A stretch of 52,738 bases of DNA from a virus: the IMG/VR virus record IMGVR_UViG_3300047550_006202, positions 1 to 52,738 of that record. One strand, given 5' to 3'. Both the position numbers and the translations under genes were made by a program. Under the pieces are notes generated by a model, which was given only the letters and a program-made list of their open reading frames with translations, made no database searches and was not told the DNA's origin. Shown here piece after piece: positions 42,193 through 51,189 of the stretch. Each line of letters opens with the position of its first letter. Positions within the stretch are counted from its first letter, which is position 1.

Positions 42193-43785
42193 ATGTCCCA
42201 AAATTCTCAACAAATACGCGATAGAATAAAAGAGGAATTCCTCAAGTGTGCCTCGGATCCTGTGTATTTCATGAGAAAATACTACATGATCCAACACCCC
42301 ACACGGGGTCGTCAACTCTTTGATCTATATCCATTTCAGGAAGGCACACTTAAGCTCTTACAAACTCACGACTACGTCATCATAAACAAATCCAGACAGC
42401 TCGGAATATCCACACTCGTGTCCGCTATATCCCTGTGGATGATGCTGTTCAATAAAGATAAAAACATTCTGGTGGTAGCTACAACCCAAGCTACAGCCAA
42501 AAACATGGTGACCAAAGTGAGATTCGCTTATCAAAACCTTCCTACTTGGTTGAAGATAGGCGCACAAGAAGACAATAGACTTAGCTTACGTTTGATAAAT
42601 GGATCTCAGATAAAGGCAGTATCAGGTGCAGGAGACGCCACTCGATCAGAGGCTGTGTCGCTCTTGATCATGGACGAAGCGGCGTTCATTGATAGAATAG
42701 ATGAGATATTTACTGCAGCTCAACAAACCCTTGCCACCGGTGGTCGATGCATAGCGTTATCCACCCCTAATGGCGTAGGTAACTGGTTCCATCAGACCTA
42801 CACAAAGGCGCAAAAGAAGGAAAATAATTTTTTACCGTTATCATTACCGTGGACAGTTCATCCTGAAAGAGATCAAGCTTGGAGAGAACAGCAAACTAAA
42901 GAATTAGGAGTAAGGAACGCGGCGCAAGAGTGCGATTGTGACTTCGCAACATCAGGAGCCACTGTCATAGATCCAGAGATCATGACTTGGTATGAAATGA
43001 ACATGATATCCGAGCCTGTAGAACGCAGAGGCATGGATAAATCTCTGTGGATTTGGGAATATCCCGATTCTGTTAAACATTACGCGGTAATTGCTGACGT
43101 AGCGCGCGGTGATGGAGCTGATTACTCTGCTTTCCATGTGATAGACATAGAAAACGTTTCTCAAGTAGCTGAGTTCAAAGCTCAGATTGATACACGAGAA
43201 TTTGCAAATGTGCTTCTTTCCGTGGCAAATGAATACAATCAAGCATTACTTGTTGTAGAAAACGCAAACATAGGTTGGGATGTTTTACAAACACTCATAG
43301 AAAAGGGATATCCTAACATCCACTATAGTCACCGAATGGAAACTGATAGCAGTTTTGAGAAGTATATTGACAGATTCGATAAGAACTCAGGAATGGTACC
43401 AGGTTTCACTATGACTCACAAATCTAGACCTTTAGTGATAGAAAGATTGCGAGACTTTGTTGAAAATAAAGTGTGTACGATAAGATCCATAAGGTTATTG
43501 GAAGAAATTAGGGTCTTTATATGGAAGAATGGAAAACAGCAGGCTATGCAGGGATACAATGACGACTTAGTCATATCTTTTGCTACGGCTATGTATTTAA
43601 GAGAGACCTCCCTAAGATTTAGAAAAACAATGGACAATTTGACCGCTGCGGCTTTGAATAGTTTTAACAAGACTTCAACGCCTCAACCATACGGGGGAAA
43701 CAATACTGGACAACCGAATCCGTGGTTAATGAATTATCATTCTCCCACAGGGGAACAGAGCGAAGATTTAAGATGGCTACTATAA
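42193..43785 (+). CDS. 17: Large terminase subunit, T4 gp17-like (530 aa)
   Basis: The N-terminal ATPase has a Walker A region reading INKSRQLGIST (Lys66-Thr74) and Walker B LLIMDEAAF (Asp161, Glu162). The C-terminal RNase H-like nuclease has ADVARGDGADYSAF (Asp302) and GYNDDLVISFA (Asp457, Asp458). It is shorter than T4 gp17 (610 residues). It docks on the portal and drives ATP-dependent DNA packaging, cutting the concatemer. In T4 the Walker A is SRQLGKTT; here the usual Lys is Ile and the only nearby Lys is at the start of the loop. It is followed 9 nt later by the portal gene. Confidence 0.9.
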   Translation: MSQNSQQIRDRIKEEFLKCASDPVYFMRKYYMIQHPTRGRQLFDLYPFQEGTLKLLQTHDYVIINKSRQLGISTLVSAISLWMMLFNKDKNILVVATTQATAKNMVTKVRFAYQNLPTWLKIGAQEDNRLSLRLINGSQIKAVSGAGDATRSEAVSLLIMDEAAFIDRIDEIFTAAQQTLATGGRCIALSTPNGVGNWFHQTYTKAQKKENNFLPLSLPWTVHPERDQAWREQQTKELGVRNAAQECDCDFATSGATVIDPEIMTWYEMNMISEPVERRGMDKSLWIWEYPDSVKHYAVIADVARGDGADYSAFHVIDIENVSQVAEFKAQIDTREFANVLLSVANEYNQALLVVENANIGWDVLQTLIEKGYPNIHYSHRMETDSSFEKYIDRFDKNSGMVPGFTMTHKSRPLVIERLRDFVENKVCTIRSIRLLEEIRVFIWKNGKQQAMQGYNDDLVISFATAMYLRETSLRFRKTMDNLTAAALNSFNKTSTPQPYGGNNTGQPNPWLMNYHSPTGEQSEDLRWLL

Positions 43786-43794
43786 TATAATAAA

Positions 43795-45729
43795 ATGGCA
43801 GAAGAAAAACCAAACATTCAAACCAACCTTTTTGGCGCACTGCGCAGGTTGTTTTCCACTGACGTTATCATTCGTAACGAGGGTGGTGGAGCAATAAAAG
43901 TACTCGATAGCGGTAGAATACAAACGAGTGGCGTACTGCAAAACAATAGCCTAATAGACAGATTCAACAAGGTCTATACGACTTCTACGGCTTACGGCGT
44001 AAACTTAAATCTAGCACAGAACTACCAATCTGCGCGAGTACAAATTTATGCAGACTACGACGCCATGGATACGGATGCTATAGTCGCGTCCGCGTTGGAT
44101 ATTATTGCTGATGAGTGCACATTGAAAAACGAACAGGGAGAAGTACTCCAGATAAAATCGTCTGACGAGAACATTCAAAAACTTCTGTACAACCTTTTCT
44201 ATTCTGTACTTAACATAGAATTTACCCTGTGGTCTTGGGTTAGAAACATGTGTAAATACGGAGATTTTTATCTTAAACTTGAAATCGCTGAGAAGTACGG
44301 TATATACAACGTAATACCATTTTCTGCGTACAACATAGTCAGACAAGAAGGATACAATCGGGAAAATCCAAGCGAAATTAGATTTAAATACGATCCAAAT
44401 GCTGCGCTCGCTAGTACAACCGCGGCTTATACCTCCGCTTACAATAATCAAGACGTAGGAATATATTTCGAGAATTACGAGATGGCTCACTTCCGTTTGA
44501 CTGGCGACGTTAACTATTTGCCTTACGGACGTTCGTACTTAGAACCTGCTCGTAAACTATTCAAACAATATACTCTTATAGAGGATGCAATGTTGATCCA
44601 CAGGATCGTTAGAGCGCCTGAGCGCCGTATATTTTATGTTAACGTTGGAGCTATACCGCCCGGAGAAGTTGAAAACTTCATGCAGCGAATGATCTCCAAA
44701 ATGAAGAAGACACCTTTGGTAGATCCGCAGACCGGTCAGTACAATCTTAAGTATAACGTGCAAAACATGTTAGAGGACTACTTCATACCGGTTCGTGGTA
44801 ACGATCAATCAACTAAGATCGATACAGCTAAAGGACTTGAATATAACGGCATTGAAGACGTTCAATACTTCCGCGAAAAACTTTTTGCAGCGCTTAAGAT
44901 CCCCAAAGCTTTTATGGGCTACGAAAAGGATTTGACAGGTAAAGCTACGCTTGCGGCAGAAGACATCAGATTCGCTAGAACAGTAGAAAGGATTCAGAGA
45001 ATCATAGTCTCTGAGCTCACGAAAGTGGGTCTTATACATTTGTACGCCCATGGATATACAAACGAATCCGCAGCGAATTTTACGCTGTCCTTGACTAATC
45101 CATCTATAATATACGATCAAGAGAGAATCGCTCTATTCAAAGAAAAGATTGATTTGGCTACCCAAGCCCTTGATGCTAGACTTCTTCCGAAAGACTTTAT
45201 TTACGATAAGATATTCCACTTCTCCGAAGATCAATACGCAGAAATGGATCAGCAAATAGTAGAAGATCAAAAGAGAATGTTCAGATACGAACAGATCAAA
45301 GCGGAGGGCAATGATCCTGCTGAAACAGGTCAGGCATTTGGCACTCCTCACCAATTGGCAGGTCTATATGGAGGTAAGGGCGATATGACCCTTGACGTTC
45401 CAACTGGATACGATGAAAACAAACCAGAAAAAGAGTATGAGAGCCCTGGTCGCCCTCAAAAATATAAATCTTCTAGAGGGACAGACGCTTCACCCTTTGG
45501 CAGAGATGCAATGGGAAGGTACGACATGAAGTCGAATGCTGAGACTGGAGAAGACAAATTGAGATCGGAATACAAACCGTTTGGTCTAACTTCAGAGAAC
45601 GCAATGTCAGAATATCTGAAGAATAAAGCCCTATTAGAGAAGATGAACAAGATGAACAAGAGAAAAGTGAATCTTTTTGAACAGCCGGACGTATTGAACG
45701 AGGATAATATCCTAGACGATCAGGATTAA
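43795..45729 (+). CDS. 20: Portal protein, T4 gp20-like (644 aa)
   Basis: Conserved portal landmarks are present: YADYDAMDTDAIVASALDIIADECTL, LWSWVRNMCKYGDFYLKLEI, HRIVRAPERRIFYVNVGAIPPGEVENFMQRMISKMKK, EDYFIPVRGNDQSTKIDTAKGLEYNGIEDVQYFREKLFAALKIPKAFMGY and FARTVERIQRIIVSEL. It is longer than T4 gp20 (524). The extra length is an acidic, Gly- and Pro-rich C-terminal tail from about residue 510 (GTPHQLAGLYGGKGDM, YESPGRPQKYKSSRG). It forms the dodecameric ring that starts head assembly and through which DNA enters. It follows the terminase gene directly. Confidence 0.9.
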   Translation: MAEEKPNIQTNLFGALRRLFSTDVIIRNEGGGAIKVLDSGRIQTSGVLQNNSLIDRFNKVYTTSTAYGVNLNLAQNYQSARVQIYADYDAMDTDAIVASALDIIADECTLKNEQGEVLQIKSSDENIQKLLYNLFYSVLNIEFTLWSWVRNMCKYGDFYLKLEIAEKYGIYNVIPFSAYNIVRQEGYNRENPSEIRFKYDPNAALASTTAAYTSAYNNQDVGIYFENYEMAHFRLTGDVNYLPYGRSYLEPARKLFKQYTLIEDAMLIHRIVRAPERRIFYVNVGAIPPGEVENFMQRMISKMKKTPLVDPQTGQYNLKYNVQNMLEDYFIPVRGNDQSTKIDTAKGLEYNGIEDVQYFREKLFAALKIPKAFMGYEKDLTGKATLAAEDIRFARTVERIQRIIVSELTKVGLIHLYAHGYTNESAANFTLSLTNPSIIYDQERIALFKEKIDLATQALDARLLPKDFIYDKIFHFSEDQYAEMDQQIVEDQKRMFRYEQIKAEGNDPAETGQAFGTPHQLAGLYGGKGDMTLDVPTGYDENKPEKEYESPGRPQKYKSSRGTDASPFGRDAMGRYDMKSNAETGEDKLRSEYKPFGLTSENAMSEYLKNKALLEKMNKMNKRKVNLFEQPDVLNEDNILDDQD

Positions 45730-45737
45730 ATATCTGT

Positions 45738-45746
45738 ATATTTATA
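45738..45746 (+). promoter_or_regulatory. ATATTTATA motif upstream of 45763
   Basis: GTATATTTATAG ends 16 nt before the ATG at 45763, in the 33-nt gap after the portal stop. Confidence 0.48.
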
Positions 45747-45762
45747 GCTAGATCATAACGAA

Positions 45763-46626
45763 ATGACGATAAAGCATAGCAAATATCGTAACACGGCTAT
45801 TCTTTTTGAATTGCTAGTGAGACAAACCACAGCCGACCTGCTGCAAAACAGAGACTCTAGGGCAGTGAAGATACTTAGAAAGCACTTCACGAATACAGAA
45901 TTGGGCAAAGAATACGCCCTTTACACGTCCTTTAATACTATCGGAAGATTGTCCGAATCAAAGGCAGAGATGTTTATTAACACTGTATTGGAGCAAAGAA
46001 AGAAACTGAACGAAGACAGGCTTAGAAAAGAGAAATTTAACCTCATAAAGGAAATAAAGAACGTTTACGATATAGACGATTTCTTCAAAGCCAAGATAGA
46101 TAATTACAAGACGTACGCCTCCATATACACTCTTTTCGAATCCCAGAACAACAAGGCTTTTGTTGATAGCAAACAACTGCTATTAAATAAAATAAACATA
46201 GTTGAACACATCGTGGGAGAAAACGCAAGCCAAAAACCGGCTTCTGCTGCTTTAGTGGAAGAATTCATGAAGGAAGACAAAGAGGTTCGTTTATTGGCTT
46301 ACAAGCTTTTGGTTGAGAAATTCAACGAAAAGTACTCTGATCTTTCAAAGAAGCAAAAAGCCGTTTTGAAGGAGTACATAAACAACATATCGGAAACTGA
46401 GAATCTCAAAGAGTTTATGAATAAGACCATAAAAGAGATCAAGTCCGAGCTGAGTAACATAAGCACTAAGATAAAAGATCCAGTGGTTAAGATAAAACTC
46501 AACGAAACTATCAAGTTGCTGCATCCTATAAACAACAACCAGTTCGTTAAAGACGAAATAATAACAAGCGTTTTGCAATACTTGGATCTGATAGACGAGT
46601 TAAAACGTGTCTCTAATGAAAAATAA
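45763..46626 (+). CDS. Conserved head-region helical protein (287 aa)
   Basis: The protein is almost entirely helical and Lys-rich, beginning MTIKHSKYRNTAILFELLVRQTTADLLQNRDSRAVKILRKHF. The NTAILFELLVRQTTADLL block is one that, from memory, recurs between portal and protease genes in other distant T4-like phages. The C-terminal third has a helix set ending LLHPINNNQFVKDEIITSVLQYLDLIDEL. No enzyme motif. A prohead core or internal-protein function is plausible by location. It overlaps the next gene by 11 nt. Confidence 0.6.
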   Translation: MTIKHSKYRNTAILFELLVRQTTADLLQNRDSRAVKILRKHFTNTELGKEYALYTSFNTIGRLSESKAEMFINTVLEQRKKLNEDRLRKEKFNLIKEIKNVYDIDDFFKAKIDNYKTYASIYTLFESQNNKAFVDSKQLLLNKINIVEHIVGENASQKPASAALVEEFMKEDKEVRLLAYKLLVEKFNEKYSDLSKKQKAVLKEYINNISETENLKEFMNKTIKEIKSELSNISTKIKDPVVKIKLNETIKLLHPINNNQFVKDEIITSVLQYLDLIDELKRVSNEK

Positions 46627-47677
46627 AAATCGTGATTTTAACGTCCAATTTGCCACTCAAAGGCTTCGTGAAAATGTCACGAATGCGGGCGGAGCAACAG
46701 CAACACCTGGCACAGGAGAACAGTATTTTGCAAGGGGTAAAAAAATCAGAGAGACAATAAAGAAAGTAGACGGAAAATACGCCGTTTATCCAGAAAAGGG
46801 CGGAAGCAGATTGGGTACTCACGATACAAAAGAGAAAGCGCAAAAGCAATTAGCGGCCATCGAGATTAGCAAACAACAAAAAGAGGCTAAAGAACGTGGA
46901 ACTGGAAAGGGACTAATATATGTCGACCTCTGGGAAATGTTTAGCGAAGAGGAGGCAGATCCCAAAGAAGGTGACTCAGTAAAGATACAAAAGAAAGGAA
47001 GTCCACAAGACGGAAAGATCGGCAAGATAGTTTCCATCACGGAACCCGGCGCTTACAACATAGACTTCAATGGAAAAGTATACACATTCCAAGAAACGGA
47101 TTTTGTGATCGATAAAAGCGCAGAAGATCAACCTGAAGAAACAGGAGAAGAAAATGCCGAAGAGCCCGTTAGCGAGGGTTTAGGCGCGCCTGGAATGAAC
47201 GTAGGTACTGTTGGTCTGGGAGGCGGAAGAAAAGGCATCTATTTCATAACTGATAAGGGAAAATTTGTATACGAACCCAATCCATTAGAATACGAAGCCT
47301 TTGAACTCTCAGGCGGTAAGGTTCGAATGCTGTTAGCAAAATCTTGGTTTCCCAAAGCAAAACCTTGGGAAGAAAAACCGAATCCGATGGCATCGCTAGG
47401 TCAGGGTAAAGGTCACCACATTGACGAGGAGTTGAACGAAAACTATTCGCGCTTTAAGAAAGAGACTAAGACACGCACCAACGAGCAACAGTTGCACGCA
47501 GCAATGAGACTCGCTGAGAAAAAGATACACGAGGCCAATAGGATCCTAGAGTACACTTCGCAACTGCGCGGTGAACTGAACGAGACCAAAGTGAACAAGA
47601 ACATTAAAAGAATAATGGAAAAAATCACTGTCGGCATCGCAGAAGCCTACAGCAAAATGAAAAAAATCAAAAGGTAA
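46616..47677 (+). CDS. Head-region protein with KOW/SH3-like segment (353 aa)
   Basis: ATG 46616 (MKNKNRDFNVQFATQRLREN) is preferred over a GTG at 46607. Residues about 40-95 (GKKIRETIKKVDGKYAVYPEKGGSRLGTHDTKEKAQKQLAAIE) form a small conserved unit like those in which a lysate-type peptide repeats a GTH step. About 125-165 (EGDSVKIQKKGSPQDGKIGKIVSITEPGAYNIDF) fits a small KOW/SH3 barrel. The C-terminal part is helical (LHAAMRLAEKKIHEANRILEYTSQLRGELNET). No enzyme. It overlaps the previous gene and lies in the head block, so it is probably a core or scaffold-associated protein. Confidence 0.55.
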   Translation: MKNKNRDFNVQFATQRLRENVTNAGGATATPGTGEQYFARGKKIRETIKKVDGKYAVYPEKGGSRLGTHDTKEKAQKQLAAIEISKQQKEAKERGTGKGLIYVDLWEMFSEEEADPKEGDSVKIQKKGSPQDGKIGKIVSITEPGAYNIDFNGKVYTFQETDFVIDKSAEDQPEETGEENAEEPVSEGLGAPGMNVGTVGLGGGRKGIYFITDKGKFVYEPNPLEYEAFELSGGKVRMLLAKSWFPKAKPWEEKPNPMASLGQGKGHHIDEELNENYSRFKKETKTRTNEQQLHAAMRLAEKKIHEANRILEYTSQLRGELNETKVNKNIKRIMEKITVGIAEAYSKMKKIKR

Positions 47678-47680
47678 ATC

Positions 47681-47818
47681 ATGGCTACAAAGACCAATAA
47701 AAAAGCCGGCATGAACATCGGCAAAATCAGTTTCGGTAAACGTCGCGAAGGGGTTGCAAAGAAAAACTGGGGCCCCAAAGAGGAAAGACCGAAAAAATAT
47801 AGGGGACAAGGAAGATAA
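47681..47818 (+). CDS. Small basic peptide (45 aa)
   Basis: A 45-residue frame (MATKTNKKAGMNIGKISFGKRREGVAKKNWGPKEERPKKYRGQGR) that is about one-third Lys/Arg with Gly and few hydrophobic residues. It starts 3 nt after the upstream stop and ends 15 nt before the next gene, filling the gap. It is probably disordered and nucleic-acid binding, for instance an internal head peptide. No family recognised. Confidence 0.45.
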   Translation: MATKTNKKAGMNIGKISFGKRREGVAKKNWGPKEERPKKYRGQGR

Positions 47819-47821
47819 CTG

Positions 47822-47830
47822 ATATTTATT
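47822..47830 (+). promoter_or_regulatory. ATATTTATT motif 3 nt upstream of 47834
   Basis: GATATTTATT-AGT-ATG. The motif ends 3 nt before the start, as before 1084, 32565 and (minus strand) 21479. Confidence 0.48.
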
Positions 47831-47833
47831 AGT

Positions 47834-48874
47834 ATGAAAAACATAACAAACCTGTACATTCAACTGAACGAGGGAAAGATTAGCAAGGAATTCTTTATGA
47901 AGACCGCTAGGATGCAATTCCCCCAGTACATCAGTCCCACCCTTTCTTTTAGGGATACTGTAAACGTACTTAAGGGTAAGAGACTCATTCAAGAGGCGCA
48001 GACCCTAACAGTCGATCAGGTCATAGATCGCCTGAATCCCTACCAATTTAGAAACGGAGTACAAAAAGAACTTGCAAAGGTACAAAATCCTACCCGAGAA
48101 GACATTCACCGCGCGAATCAAAAAGTAGCCAAGAAGCTTCAAAAGAATCCCACGGCTTACGAAGACCAGATGTTTGCAAATGCAAAAGACATCGAAAAGC
48201 GCGACGATAAACTTCACACCAGCGAAGTTAAAGTAGGTTCTCAGAGCGTTGATAAGGGTAATGCGATGAAAGTCAAGAAAAAACTTGAGTCAGCTAACAC
48301 CCGCGCCACTAAGAAAGAGAACAAAAAAGGCAAACCCCGTGGAGTTAAGGTCATGACCTACAAGGCTAAGACCGCAAAGGGCATTTCAGAGACCATGCCC
48401 GCAACAGGCAAAGAGAAAGTCCTTAAGGTTCTTCACGAGAACATGTACGGCGCTACGGTTCCAACTCCCCACGATTGGCACGTAGGCCGCGAGGTGAATA
48501 CGCCTAAAGGCATAGGAACCATAAAAGAAGTTCACGGAGGCACGTTGACTGTTGAAATGAAAGACGGGAAAATGGTAGAATATCAAATGAACGTGGTGGA
48601 AAAACACACGAATTCTGCTAAGCAAGGGAGCAATATGCAACAGAAATCTTCTTCGGAAATGGACAATAAAGCAGATAAACTGAAGGAGATTGCTAAGACT
48701 CTTAAAAATCACATCAAAAAGATGCGTGAAGGAGAAATGATGCGATCTAAAAAACCAAATGCTGCCGGTAAAAGAAACGTCATAGTCGTTGATGATCCAA
48801 AAGCAAAAGCGGCGGCAATTCAAGCTAATTATGAGCCAGCAGGTAAAGCTGAAGCTCCGCCCACTAATCAATGA
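47834..48874 (+). CDS. Head-region protein with KOW-like segment (346 aa)
   Basis: The protein starts MKNITNLYIQLNEGKISKEFFMKTARMQFPQYISPTLSF. Early on it has a site KGKRLIQE-AQTLTV of the (L/I)xE type (about residue 55). The middle is very basic (KKENKKGKPRGVKVMTYKAKT). Residues about 215-250 form a KOW/SH3-like strand set (VGREVNTPKGIGTIKEVHGGTLTVEMKDGKMVEY). The C-terminal part is helical (MDNKADKLKEIAKTLKNHIKKM) with an Ala-rich tail. DNA binding or scaffold association is possible. It follows directly before the protease gene. Confidence 0.58.
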   Translation: MKNITNLYIQLNEGKISKEFFMKTARMQFPQYISPTLSFRDTVNVLKGKRLIQEAQTLTVDQVIDRLNPYQFRNGVQKELAKVQNPTREDIHRANQKVAKKLQKNPTAYEDQMFANAKDIEKRDDKLHTSEVKVGSQSVDKGNAMKVKKKLESANTRATKKENKKGKPRGVKVMTYKAKTAKGISETMPATGKEKVLKVLHENMYGATVPTPHDWHVGREVNTPKGIGTIKEVHGGTLTVEMKDGKMVEYQMNVVEKHTNSAKQGSNMQQKSSSEMDNKADKLKEIAKTLKNHIKKMREGEMMRSKKPNAAGKRNVIVVDDPKAKAAAIQANYEPAGKAEAPPTNQ

Positions 48875-48900
48875 TAAGGCATAAATAAAATTATTGTAGA

Positions 48901-49533
48901 ATGCCAAAAGAACTCCTCATAGAGTACTCGATATTCAAACCCAAAATAGAACTTAGGGAAGGGTTTAAATCTTCTAACGGCAACATGATCGTTAGCGGAC
49001 AGGTACAAGCCTGTGATAAGCCCAACGCAAACAAGCGCATATACCCCTACGAGACTCTTAAGAAGCAAGTCGAATTGTATTTGGATGGACCCATAAGAGA
49101 GAATCGTGCGTTGGGAGAATTGGACCACCCAGAGTCATCGGTGATAAACCTTAAGAATGTTTCTCACAACATAAAGAGCCTTTGGTGGGAAGATAAGGAC
49201 CTCTACGGAACGGTTGAGATACTTCCTACGCCATCGGGCAACATACTTAAGGAATTGTTCAAAAACGGTATCACCGTGGGAATATCTTCTAGAGCACAGG
49301 GTTCAACAAGTCCAATAGGCGAAGGATTGGTAAAGGTCGAAGACGATCTTGAAGTGATATGTTGGGACTTTGTATCCCAACCATCAACCTACGGTGCGTA
49401 CATGAAACCCATGAACGGTATAAACGAGTCTATAGATTACAATCAAAGAATCGTAAATAATTATAGTAGAGCGAACGATCTGATGAGGAGCATAATATGC
49501 GAGATGTCGGGCGTTTGTTGCGTATCAAAATAA
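48901..49533 (+). CDS. 21: Prohead protease, T4 gp21-like (210 aa)
   Basis: The family motifs are NKRIYPYETLKKQVELYL, GELDHPESS with catalytic His76, and GITVGISSRAQG with the catalytic Ser at 129 or 130, then EVICWDFVSQPSTYGAYM. The length (210) equals T4 gp21 (212). It is a herpesvirus-assemblin-type serine protease that cleaves scaffold, capsid and internal proteins after (L/I)xE sites in T4. The start follows GCATAAATAAAATTATTGTAGA without a Shine-Dalgarno sequence. It lies immediately upstream of unknown and scaffold genes, in the T4 order. Confidence 0.88.
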   Translation: MPKELLIEYSIFKPKIELREGFKSSNGNMIVSGQVQACDKPNANKRIYPYETLKKQVELYLDGPIRENRALGELDHPESSVINLKNVSHNIKSLWWEDKDLYGTVEILPTPSGNILKELFKNGITVGISSRAQGSTSPIGEGLVKVEDDLEVICWDFVSQPSTYGAYMKPMNGINESIDYNQRIVNNYSRANDLMRSIICEMSGVCCVSK

Positions 49534-49539
49534 AAAAGC

Positions 49540-51111
49540 ATGGAACAGAAGAAAAAACAGATCTTACTAGAAAGACAAAGATTTCAAAAGTTGGCGGGTA
49601 TAAATACTACCGAAACCGACTTTCTTCTCGAATTCTCAGATTTTTACGAGAGCTTGGAGAATAGAAGGGACGATCTTATTTTAGAAGCTGAAGAAGCTCA
49701 ATCTGGGGGCGGTATGCCGACATTACCAAATGATCCAGCGAAATTAGTTAATGTAAAGGCTTTTCCAAACATAGAAAAAATTGAACAATTCACACCCGGC
49801 AAAGGAACTAAATTACCAACATTAAAAGTAAAGAAGAAAAAGAATCCTAACGCAAAAGGAACAGACTCGGGAACAGACTCTTCAAAATCCTCTAGCGGAA
49901 GTGTTTCAGGCGGGGGCTTGTCTTCTAATTCTTCATCTTCAAAAAATGAGGATAAGCAGCAAGTAAATGAAATGCTGGATCCCATCAGCTGGACATTAGC
50001 AGCCCCAATGCTCGCTCAGGGCGCAGGAAAATTGGCAGACTGGATTGCTGATAAGGTGAGTGTTAAGAAAATGAGTCAACAAAAAGCACAAGATACTTTT
50101 AAACAAGTATTGCAGGACGCAAAAGACTTACAAAAAAGGGTTGATAAATTGCCTAGAGATGAAAAAGTCTCCCCAGAGACTATGAATGAAATCAATAATT
50201 TCATCAAAAAAGAATTTGAATTTCACAAAGACGGCGAAGACCACGGAAAAGTACACGAATTAAAAACGATCACTGGACGTAAAACAGGGTCCGAATACTT
50301 TCGTGATAAGAAAAAATCCTCCTCGTCCAGTTCATCTAGTCAGACTGATGCAGACATGGAAAAACGCTCTGCTAGTATTAAAAAAAGAGAAGAAGATGAG
50401 CGCGCGGCTATTGGTAAAGTGCCAATACACTTAAGAGGAAAGTGGCAAAACAAAGTGTTCGGCGACAAATTCATGGGCCAACTTCAAAACGCATTTAACA
50501 AACCTCCCCAGTCCGAAAAAGATTTTTTTGTAACAAAAGACGATACGAACTACGATGCGGACTTAAAGTGTCAAATGTTGGTAAGCTCTGTTGATCATCA
50601 CTTAGACGTCGGTGTTAGCGGATCCGCGGTGGGTAGATTCTTTAGAAAATTAGCTCACAAAGCGCACGACGGTTACATAGACGCCGTTGGTACTACTATA
50701 GGCACCGTACTTAAGTTGTATATATCTAACAGTTACATATTATACAATCCTGAGACTAAAAAGCTGGAACAAGCCGTAAAAGGACAAGATGAAATGAAAG
50801 ATGTTTCCGCCCAGTATTCAACAATTCACAAGTACTTATCCAACGAACAATACAGAAAAAGCGTTAACACTATACTGTATTGCGTTTTGGCCATAGGGTG
50901 GTCAGCTAAGCACGTGGCAGAGATAGGAAAAGAGGCTTATGCTACTATATCCGGTAACGAGGGCGCTCTGGAAACAGTGGCCGAAGTCGGAGGAGAGGCT
51001 GCAAAAGGCGTGGCTTCTAGCATGAGCGCTGGTGTCACAAACGCGATAACGGCAGCTAAATCAGGAAAAACAGGCGGAGAGGTCATAAGAGCACTATTTA
51101 ACTTGACCTAA
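49540..51111 (+). CDS. Unknown head-cluster protein with targeting-like N-terminus (523 aa)
   Basis: Residues 1-21 carry the motif RFQKLAGI (compare QKIAGI in the scaffold and in the 1211 protein). Sites FLLE (about 31) and LILE-AEEAQ (about 49) fit prohead cleavage. Residues about 105-145 are a Ser/Gly-rich linker. About 155-185 (ISWTLAAPMLAQGAGKLADWIADKV) is amphipathic or hydrophobic. The C-terminal half is compact and alpha-rich (VDHHLDVGVSGSAVGRFFRKLAHKAHDGYIDAVGTTIG, YCVLAIGWSAKHVAEIG). No enzyme family recognised. Lying between protease and scaffold, it may be an internal or ejected protein. Confidence 0.58.
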   Translation: MEQKKKQILLERQRFQKLAGINTTETDFLLEFSDFYESLENRRDDLILEAEEAQSGGGMPTLPNDPAKLVNVKAFPNIEKIEQFTPGKGTKLPTLKVKKKKNPNAKGTDSGTDSSKSSSGSVSGGGLSSNSSSSKNEDKQQVNEMLDPISWTLAAPMLAQGAGKLADWIADKVSVKKMSQQKAQDTFKQVLQDAKDLQKRVDKLPRDEKVSPETMNEINNFIKKEFEFHKDGEDHGKVHELKTITGRKTGSEYFRDKKKSSSSSSSSQTDADMEKRSASIKKREEDERAAIGKVPIHLRGKWQNKVFGDKFMGQLQNAFNKPPQSEKDFFVTKDDTNYDADLKCQMLVSSVDHHLDVGVSGSAVGRFFRKLAHKAHDGYIDAVGTTIGTVLKLYISNSYILYNPETKKLEQAVKGQDEMKDVSAQYSTIHKYLSNEQYRKSVNTILYCVLAIGWSAKHVAEIGKEAYATISGNEGALETVAEVGGEAAKGVASSMSAGVTNAITAAKSGKTGGEVIRALFNLT

Positions 51112-51127
51112 TCGTTTTTTTTCAAGT

Positions 51128-51151
51128 GCGCATATTTATGGGTAAATGCGC
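51128..51151 (+). promoter_or_regulatory. Motif within inverted repeat upstream of scaffold gene
   Basis: GCGCA(TA)TTTA-TGGG-TAAATGCGC contains ATATTTATG (51132-51140) and forms a 9-bp stem with a 2-nt bulge. It lies about 90 nt before the scaffold ATG. It resembles the site at 41430-41449. Confidence 0.42.
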
Positions 51152-51189
51152 GAATTTCTATTGTCGCGCTATACTATTTTTAACCCTAT

